Source: Gibbula magus | Lineage: Eukaryota; Mollusca; Gastropoda; Trochida; Trochidae | DNA: 64,000 bases | Assembly: GCA_936450465.1 (NCBI GenBank) | Contig: OW388293.1 | Coordinates: 52,665,201-52,729,200, forward strand | Direction: 5' to 3' | Notes under the pieces: model-generated | Database searches by the model: none | Seen by the model: only the letters and a program-made list of their open reading frames with translations | Told to the model about the DNA's origin: nothing | In this document: one piece after another, positions 57,120 to 64,000 of the stretch | How the letters are laid out: each line of letters starts with the position of its first letter | Position numbering within the stretch: position 1 is the first letter of the stretch | Made by a program: the position numbers and the translations under genes

Positions 57120-57136
57120 ATGGGTATATGATAGGG
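57120..57136 (+). promoter_or_regulatory. Receptor B TATA-like element
   Basis: 'gggtatatgatagggt' lies 123 bp before the ATG, matching the receptor A element in wording and distance. Confidence 0.5.
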
Positions 57137-57244
57137 TACTGGAGGTTATTTTGAATTACAATCACTTCTGTCATTACAATCAGATCCAGCCGTGTCTGAA
57201 AAACCTCCGCTCTTTCATTTTATCATATTGTGGACAAAGCAAGC

Positions 57245-57284
57245 ATGATTTTTGGGATATTCTTCTTAGGATTGTTCACTCTTG
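57245..57284 (+). CDS. Receptor B exon 1: signal peptide
   Basis: MIFGIFFLGLFTL followed by donor CTTG|GTGAGT in phase 1. It is strongly hydrophobic and preceded by 'atcatattgtggacaaa', shared with receptor A. Confidence 0.75.
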
Positions 57285-60200
57285 GTGAGTATTTTTTTAA
57301 AGTTTAAATATTTTTTTGAAAAAGTAACTGTATTTCTTTCATTTTGTGTTTGTGTCGTTTGGGTTCCAAGTTGTCAATATATTCAAGTTGTTGATTTCAA
57401 AATGAATGTATGTATATTTCTTTTTAAGATACCTTTCATCCCACGATTGGGAATGCTATACACAACATTATATAATATAACAAGCAATAAAATATCTAGA
57501 GGCACAAGTACAATGCAATTCGATGTTTTTGACGTTTTGCCAAATTTTGAGTAACACTTTTACGTTTAAGAAAACCGATGCGTTAATTTATGAACTTGGT
57601 GGACTAGAACATACACATTGTTGTAGATGTAGTACTGTCATTCTCATAAACTCACGTGCAAAAGAAACGTCCCCATACAAAATACAAGATATTTCAATCG
57701 ACGGGCGATAAATGCGACTGAAACAGCGTTACGTCATGTCTTCAGAACCCAACAACACTAAATATGAATTTTCAAAACATTATCTATTCATAACTCTGAG
57801 AAACACAAGTTTTAAGAAATGGTCGTTGTGAGATCTCCTTCACTAGGCGATATAGAAGCCTCAAAAAACCAGTTTTGACTTGTTTTGTGACGTCCTACAG
57901 TAATGACGCGTCAACATATTTAAATCAAAGAAGGTTATCTATGTCGAGGATATCTTTAATTAATTAAATTTATCCTTTTTCAATGTTTTAAACTTAAATA
58001 CCAAATATTGTGGGTCAAAACATTTTAAAAAGCGATTTTACCACCCCATGTGTATTTAAACAGATGTAAAATAAAAGAAGCATACTCTGATGTATGAAAT
58101 TGTGAATACTTCTATACAAAACATGTGGCTACCAAATACATTCAAAATCTACTTTCTCCGACATCAATATTTCATTTTATACTGTTTTCAAAATGTGGGG
58201 ACGTTTCTTTTGCACGTGAGTTTACAATGGAACGTCATGTTTGATATATATTATATATATTCAACCTATATAGCTACCTCCGTATAACCGTTCATTTCAA
58301 GATCATATCATATGGTTAGCAATGGTTATATTTCTGTTTCACCCGGTACGATGGACTTATAGCGTTGTAAGTCCCTCCAGGAGGGTTTGCAGAGACAATC
58401 GTAAACCCTGTTTGGAGGATTTACAATGATTGTAAACCCTGATATGTTTCCTAAGTGGATGATGTGAAAGCAAAGATCTGAAGAAAATATCTTAGGCTGA
58501 TTTTGAAAGATTTCTCAAATATATTGTACAATATGAACCACAAATGTTTTGACGAAAGTGCGTCTCGAACCCGTAACCAACAACACCTGTGGTTCGTAAG
58601 CTAACGGTTTAGCCTATTGCGCCACGGAGGCAGATGGAAGATGATGGTATTTAAGCAGCTTAAAACATGGCCTTTACCTGGAATTCAGGAGATTTCATGG
58701 ATTTTACGAGCGACTCTTATATTTACCAGGTATCTTCCATAACGCGATAACATAGCATCTTTTAGACTTAAAAATCGGTTGATAAGATGGACAAATCCCT
58801 CTTTCTCGGACTCTCCGGACCTCAGGATGTAACCTCCTCTCAGGCATCCACAATCTCTGGTAAGTCCTTGAAATTGAGGTTTCTCTATCACATAATACCC
58901 CACTTCGAAGTATTGGGCTAAGTTACATACGGAGTATCAGTTTGTTGAACACTTTTTGTAAGAAACTCGAGATATTTATGAGACGTATCGACAGGTTCAA
59001 AAACAAAACTAGTCATTTGAGAGGTACCTTTACGGTTACCAGTATTATAGCAAGGAGGAAGCCAAAACAATCCTTAATAACCATGCATTGCGGTGAAACT
59101 AACGTACAATGAGAGGCACTGGAGTGAAATTTCCTCACAACTTAACTGCATGTAGAACAGCTCTCTACAGCAGATAAAGTTGCCGAACCCCTGGCAAGAC
59201 TCAAAATCAGGCATCGGGATCTAACAACTTCCACGCTACGGATGTGTTAAAGGGGCTGTAATACGTTGCAAATTTTATTTTTCAAATTTCCCATTTATAA
59301 AGATAGTTTATGACTTCTATAGTTACATTATAGGGTAAAACATATTATTACGCAAACCAATTATCGCTAGTGGTAATAGCGGTGGTGCGTATAAAGCAAA
59401 ATTTGCATGGCGGCCATTTTAATGTTATTAGTACGAATTACAAAAACGATTTCCATCGCTTTACCGAATCATGTGCACTAGTTGTTAACTTGATTTTCCG
59501 AAGAGAGAAGGGTGTGTTACAATTGGTGACATTAGTTTTCAAATACATTTCATCGACTCATTAACCCCGTGGTTCGTCCCGAATTTGCAAAATCAGATTT
59601 TATCCTGAGCCTTATTAACGTTTACATGACCCTCCCATCAGGGATATTCTCTAATAATGTCCTGTTCAATTACATCTATTTCAACGCTGGAATGATTATT
59701 TTAATGTGGAAGATGGCTTTGTAGAATGATTAACTCTATAGAAAATATAACTCTAATTTCAAGTACAAGACAATTCGAAACTTTTCTTACTTCTGTATTC
59801 TAAACCAATCGATCTTGCCATTAAAGCACAGCAGCTGGCCTGAATAATATGAGCTTCGTGGGTCCTTTTATATCTACGACTAACATGATACACATGTAGT
59901 GATATTTTACGCACGACTCTTTTGCTTTTTGAGAAAATTTATAAAAATGAATTTCTGTGATATTCGATATATAAGACGGAAAAATACCTCTCCCTCGGGC
60001 TTTCTGTCGAAAGAAAGCCCCTTCTCTCGGGATCGTTCGCTGGGTCGACGGAAAGCCTTCGTGATTGGTCTTAATCCGTTACATACATTCCCTACTCGTC
60101 CACCCTGTGTGGTTTAGGGATTTTTTGGCAGCAGAACATAATTATGGTGCAACATTAAAAGCGCAGTAACACGTTTTTCTGACTGAAATAAATGATCTCC

Positions 60201-63200
60201 CAAAAATATAAATGAGTGTTACAAATGGCTAAATAATACTCAATAAATCAATAAAACGTGTTCTATAACGAATATACATGGTTCGGTTAAGCAAGGCGAG
60301 TCAATTTCCAATAGAGCGGTCATTTTAAAGTTCTCATATTAAATTGGCCACTCGAAGATTGTTCAAGTGACTGATGAAGCGATATCTTAACACTCCGAGC
60401 AGATTTTTTTACTGATTGGATGTTCAAACATTTTGCTGTCTGAACTCACAAATTCTCATGAGATCTAACTCTCACACTGAAAAGTTCCACACCACTGTCG
60501 CGTTATATGTGACACCATTTTCTTCGAATACGGATAGCCGTTTTCTATGGATACGGCTTATAGGGTCGTGTAAAGAGATGTTTTACCCATTAAGGTACCA
60601 AAATATTGAATAAACTTTAATAATGAATATCAAAAAAGCATAATATGCAAAAAACGTTCTACAGCGTCTTTAAGTGGCCGGGTAGGAAGGGTATCAGAAT
60701 TAAGTTCAGTCACGTGGTTGCTGGTATTGTATTACAATGGGTAATCAGCATACTCCGAACTATATTACTGCTTTGTGCTTTGGGCTTGTTACACCTGAAT
60801 ACGTCTGAAGATTATTTTTATTGTAACTGTTGTAATAGGGTTCACCTGTGGTAATCATGTGTGAAATGGTGTTGATAAACACTGAATACTTTTGGAATTT
60901 ACATAATGTGATTATATGTATCATTTGCAAAGTCATTTTCGGTATTGTTGGTTGTGTGACAGTCTTTTTAAAAATTCTAGTTTAGATAAAACGAGCAATC
61001 GAACATTTCTTTAAATATATACATGTATATAAGCTCAGTTTGATTACAAGAGCCATTAGGAGAGGTGGCTTATCCCGTCTGCTCCACATAATTTGAATGA
61101 TCCTTTAAGCAGTATAAAATTGAAAATGAGTGAATAATGTTTTTATGATTTCTAATAACCATGTGATAAGACTAACAAATAACGTATCCCTGTGGCCTTT
61201 TCAAATTATTAAATAGTTATATGTGTCCTGCGTGTTGTACAGCTAATTGAACACCAATTAAAATAGTGTCGAAATCTTAGTAAGTTAAAATAACAATATC
61301 AAGTATTGTCAATAATCGTTAGATTTTGACATATTCTTGACTCATATAGCTGTGAGTAAAACGTGGCCAAATTTGAATTAGTTTTTTTTAAAGCTAGGCT
61401 TTGCAGATATCATGTTCCATACAACTAAATGCGATGAATACAAGCATTCTGGTTCCCGGAGTCCGTTGCGCTGCGTAACTGGCGACTGGCTTAATCTATG
61501 CGTAACTGGCGACTGGCTTAATCTATGCGTAACTGGCGACTGGCTTAATCTATGCGTAACTGGCGACTGGCTTAATCTATGATGAGACAGTCGCCAGTTC
61601 CGCAGCGCAACAGACAGTCGCCAGTTATGCAGCGCAACAGACTCCGGGAACCAGAATGTGAATACAAGTTTCATTACGCAAGATCTAATGGTTTTCGAGT
61701 TATGCTCCGGAAATGAATTTCAAAGTCGAACCCACACCACACCATCTGACCGTACCAACATCTCGAGACCAGATGATCGTGTGCATGGTAAGCTGTTGGT
61801 ACAGTCAGTGCTAGCGGTAGTTCGACAGCCTTACTCTGAGGATGTGGGTTCGAATCCCGCAAGGGACCCGGCCCGAAAAAATACAAGAAGGTGTACTATT
61901 GAAGGTAGTATATTCCAAAAAATAACCATGTTAAATTGATATGCATTAAGGTGCCTTTGAATAGTGAGTCCACTGGACATTAGTTAAGCTTTGTAATTTG
62001 TTATTATCATGATAAAATAATTGTTTTTCAGACCGACTGACCTGTCTCCCAGAAGAGTACAAAACAGAGACCCGGGGGTACGGGAACACACACGACACTG
62101 TGATGAGACCTCGCTGTGTCTGGCCGACAATAATGGCCGTCAGAGACATGACTGCAGCAAGCAAGCGGATAACCGCTGGATGCCCGACCAGCATCCTAGC
62201 TGATACAGTATACGATCCCATCTGTACTGAGATACAGGCAGGAGATTGTACTTTACCGTTTGATCTAACTAAACGAGATCCGTATATAGAATGTACGGGG
62301 GTGGTTGAGTGTAATGTTGGCACGGACTGGCAGGACATGCTGCTAACCTGCGGAAGTTCTTTTATGGAGAGAAGTCATATTATGAGTATGGATTACAACT
62401 GTATTTACAGTGAGTAGCGTTGTATTAGTAAACTCACGTGCAAAAGAAACATCCCCATCCAAAAAGAAAAACATAAAAGTCGTTGTTGTGCTTTGTGCAC
62501 GGGAGTGTCTGCTAAAGGCGTCCTTTTGCTTCAATGATGTGGACCTCGTATGTACCGAGGATTGAATGGCTAAGTTGATAAGCCTTTGATATATTCATTG
62601 TTCATTGGGGATGTGGGTTCGAATCGCGTAAAGAACCGACAAAAGTACAATAATTTAAACTATTGCAGATACAGTACTCACAAAAGTAACAATGTTATCT
62701 AAGCTTTCAAGAATGAAAAGACATGTATTTCTTCATACGTTTACATAAGCCTCAGAAATAATGTACCATCTCTCACAAAAATATGTAATTGTACTTTTAA
62801 AGTTATGACGTAACAACAGTGGATAAGTTAGGCAAAAATAAATATTGAAAGTTTAATGTTGTCCGATTTCCAGGTGCAAATATTTCGGTGTTCAACACAG
62901 TTGTCTCCAAAACGGATGTAACCGAAACGTACATTTCTAATGAGGGCTTCCCGAGCGCTATGACGTCATCATCCGGGGGAACCTGTTTCATCACTTCCTG
63001 TTCAACCGGAATAACTGTTGGCCTCATTGATTTGCGATTGTCAGAAAGTGGCGGCATCTGTCAACAGTCGCTAAAGATTATCGATGGAGGATCGACAATT
63101 GTCGTTGACTGTGACGATAACAACAATCTCCAATATAAGGAACGACACACGAGTGTGACGTCATCAATCTACGTCACTTTAACTGTGACATCATCGACTC

Positions 63201-63530
63201 CTGATAGCTTTATTTGGATAGATGTATCGGGTTAGTTGCTCTTTCGTTGGTAAAAGTAGTAGAAGCAACGTCAGTAGTAGTAGTAGCAGTAGTAGTAGTA
63301 GTAGTAGTAGTAGTAGCAGCAGCAGCAGTAGTAGCATGAGAAGTAGCAGCAGTAGTAGTTGTAGTAGTAGTAGCAGTAGAAGTAGCAGTAGTAGTAGTAG
63401 TAGTAGCAAGAGTAGTAGTAGTAGCAGGAGTAGTAGTAGCAGTAGTAGCAACAATATTAGAAGTAGTAGTAGTAGTAGTAGTAGCAGTAGTAGTAATAGT
63501 AGCGACAGTAGTAGTTATAATAGTAGCAGC

Positions 63531-63564
<34 letters not shown>

Positions 63565-64000
63565 GTAGTAGTAGTGGTAGCAGTGGTAGCAGCAGTAGTA
63601 GTAGTAATAGTAGCAGTGGTAACAGTAGAAGTAGTAGTAATAGAAGCAGTAATAGCAGCAGAAGTAGTAGTAGTAGTAGCAGTAGTAGTAGCAGTAGTAG
63701 CAGTAGCAGCAGCAGCAGTAGTAGCAGTAGTAGTAGTAGTAGCAACAGTAGTAGTAGTAGCAGCAGTAAAATCGGTTGTAGACTGAATAATAGTAACAAT
63801 TTAATAGCAGTAAGCGAAGCAACAGTAGTCACAGCAGTAACAGTAGTAATCGCAGAGGAAACCCAAAGTTCATCGATGTATTGATTCTCTATACTACAGG
63901 AGACAGAATGGCGGTGTATTGCGGAGTGTCTGAAGCCTTCACGCCCTCCTCTGAACTAGACTGTTCTACCACCACACTACCTACCACCACACTACCCACC
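57245..64000 (+). CDS. Receptor B: SUEL-like plus CUB-like membrane protein, truncated by the window end
   Basis: Exons 57245-57284, 62032-62409, 62874-63230 and 63900 to the edge. Exons 2 and 3 have exactly the lengths (378 and 357 nt) and phases (1-1) of receptor A. By my count the SUEL exons agree at about 79 percent of residues and the CUB-like exons at about 87 percent. Sequence differences in the SUEL exon cluster in residues about 42-56 after 'MAVRDM' (9 changes in 15), suggesting a variable surface. The stalk exon is already different: Thr-Thr-Thr-Leu-Pro repeats in place of A's Gln/Asn-rich segment. The transmembrane and tail exons should lie beyond the window. It is probably a recent tandem duplicate of A in the same orientation. 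Confidence 0.8.
57647..58224 (+). mobile_element. MITE family D complete copy in receptor B intron 1
   Basis: TIRs TAAACTCACGTGCAAAAGAA and the exact complement ending 'gcacgtgagttta', 578 bp apart. It is the best-matched TIR pair of the family. Confidence 0.85.
58563..58637 (-). repeat. tRNA-like SINE head, second family
   Basis: Minus strand: 'ctgcctccgtggcgcaatag' with an A-box-like TGGCGCAATAGG, then 'gttacgggttcgagacgc' with a B box. The acceptor arm does not close, so it is not scored as a tRNA gene. Confidence 0.5.
59030..59245 (-). repeat. tRNA-derived SINE, degraded copy
   Basis: It contains 'catgcattgcggtgaaact', 'gtagaacagctctctacagc' and 'aaagttgccgaacccctgg'. It directly precedes a family A MITE. 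Confidence 0.65.
59247..59561 (+). mobile_element. MITE family A copy, right end eroded
   Basis: It begins TTAAAGGGGCTGTAATACG and is collinear with 1186-1547 to 'tacatttcatcgactcatt'; the right TIR is missing. Confidence 0.75.
59562..60154. other. Receptor B intron 1 segment, nothing firm
   Basis: It has a short inverted motif 'cgggctttctgtcgaaagaaagcccc' at about 59997. An ORF at 59899-60117 looks like chance. Confidence 0.35.
60155..60673 (+). mobile_element. MITE family B copy in receptor B intron 1
   Basis: Ends TTAAAAGCGCAGTAACACG and 'cgttctacagcgtctttaa'. It is collinear with 13938-14478. Confidence 0.75.
61445..61658. mobile_element. Fold-back transposon with internal 27-bp tandem repeats and 10-bp target duplication
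   Basis: The outer arms are exact complements: CATTCTGGTTCCCGGAGTCC against 'actccgggaaccagaatg'. TGAATACAAG is repeated on both sides (61435-61444 and 61659-61668). Inside are four tandem 27-bp units (GCGTAACTGGCGACTGGCTT + aatctat), while the right arm carries two 'cagtcgccagtt' units. It fits a Mutator-like fold-back that has amplified its subterminal repeats. There is no ORF. Confidence 0.88.
61780..61875 (+). repeat. tRNA-like SINE head
   Basis: 'tggtacagtcagtgctagcg' and then 'gatgtgggttcgaatcccgc' give A- and B-box-like signals, but with spacing and ends unlike a real tRNA. A partial repeat of the B-box end is at 62606-62637. Confidence 0.5.
62032..62409 (+). CDS. Receptor B exon 2: SUEL-like domain with nine Cys
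   Basis: Acceptor GTTTTTCAG|AC, donor TTACA|GTGAGT. It starts [20 protein letters not shown] and ends HIMSMDYNCIY. Compared with A it has the extra Cys in TCLPEE, which may be the ancestral state. Confidence 0.82.
62428..62461 (+). mobile_element. MITE family D end fragment in receptor B intron 2
   Basis: TAAACTCACGTGCAAAAGAA plus 'acatccccat' matches the first 34 bases of 57647-58224 and then diverges. It is a solo terminal fragment 19 bp after the exon 2 donor. Confidence 0.65.
62874..63230 (+). CDS. Receptor B exon 3: CUB-like domain
   Basis: Acceptor GATTTCCAG|GT, donor TCGG|GTTAGT (GT, unlike A's GC). It carries the same Cys pattern and '[20 protein letters not shown]' core as A. Nucleotide differences from A are few and cluster near the two ends and around 'KIIDGGSTIVVDC'. 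Confidence 0.82.
63254..63775. repeat. (AGT/AGC)n expansion in receptor B intron 3
   Basis: More than 500 bp of AGT/AGC triplets with scattered variants. Poly-Ser (plus) and poly-Leu (minus) frames across it are artefacts. Confidence 0.95.
63900..64000 (+). CDS. Receptor B exon 4 (partial): stalk
   Basis: It starts [20 protein letters not shown] in the same phase as A exon 4, then changes to 'DCSTTTLPTTTLPT', a Thr/Pro repeat typical of O-glycosylated stalks, and runs off the window. Confidence 0.8.

Noticed and set aside
63222..63884. 220-residue poly-Ser ORF and the matching poly-Leu ORFs on the other strand
   Set aside because: They arise from the (AGT/AGC)n intronic repeat. The true exon ends at 63230 with a GT donor.

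Overview
This is AT-rich animal nuclear DNA: intron-split genes, many microsatellites, and dense short non-autonomous transposons and tRNA-derived SINEs. The SINE wording (a '...taacgccgctttca...' core, several copies), a LINE 3' end with a (CTGT)n tail, and a SUEL-plus-CUB-like membrane receptor together suggest a marine lophotrochozoan, most likely a mollusc and perhaps a gastropod. The species call is inference; nothing here is bacterial.

Genes. (1) 5364-6476 (+): an intronless 370-residue basic, Ser/Arg-rich protein with a coiled-coil-like N-terminus, not recognised. (2) 17095-18635 (-): a two-exon gene for a 306-residue ATP-grasp ligase-like protein. (3) Receptor A, 33826-52993 (+): signal peptide, SUEL (galactose/rhamnose-lectin-like) exon, CUB-like exon, Thr/Pro-rich stalk, one transmembrane exon and a cytoplasmic tail assembled from tiny exons. 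I reconstruct 12 coding exons, all joining in phase, for 443 residues. (4) Receptor B, from 57245 past the window end (+): a tandem paralogue with the same exon plan, cut off in its stalk exon. The two share promoter wording, exon lengths and phases, and an (AGT/AGC)n expansion in the same intron.

The most interesting locus is 48884-49630, inside receptor A. A unit of about 248 bp occurs three times, and each copy carries an open, phase 0-0, 39-nt mini-exon with an AG before it and a GT after it. Copies 1 and 2 differ at 6 of 39 exon bases (four of the six change an amino acid), but at only about four of some 210 flanking bases. The changes turn HHQPTAP into RRQPPAP, which fits the RxxPxxP SH3-ligand consensus. 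This looks like a recently multiplied, possibly diversifying signalling-tail module.

Between genes: four MITE families with terminal inverted repeats (two apparently using TTAA targets, one TA), fold-back elements (two with 9-10 bp target duplications), SINEs (one split by a nested MITE), two LINE fragments, a DIRS-like tyrosine-recombinase remnant bounded by inverted repeats (51497-52795, inside the last intron of receptor A), and long simple repeats. The rest is AT-rich sequence in which I see no gene.
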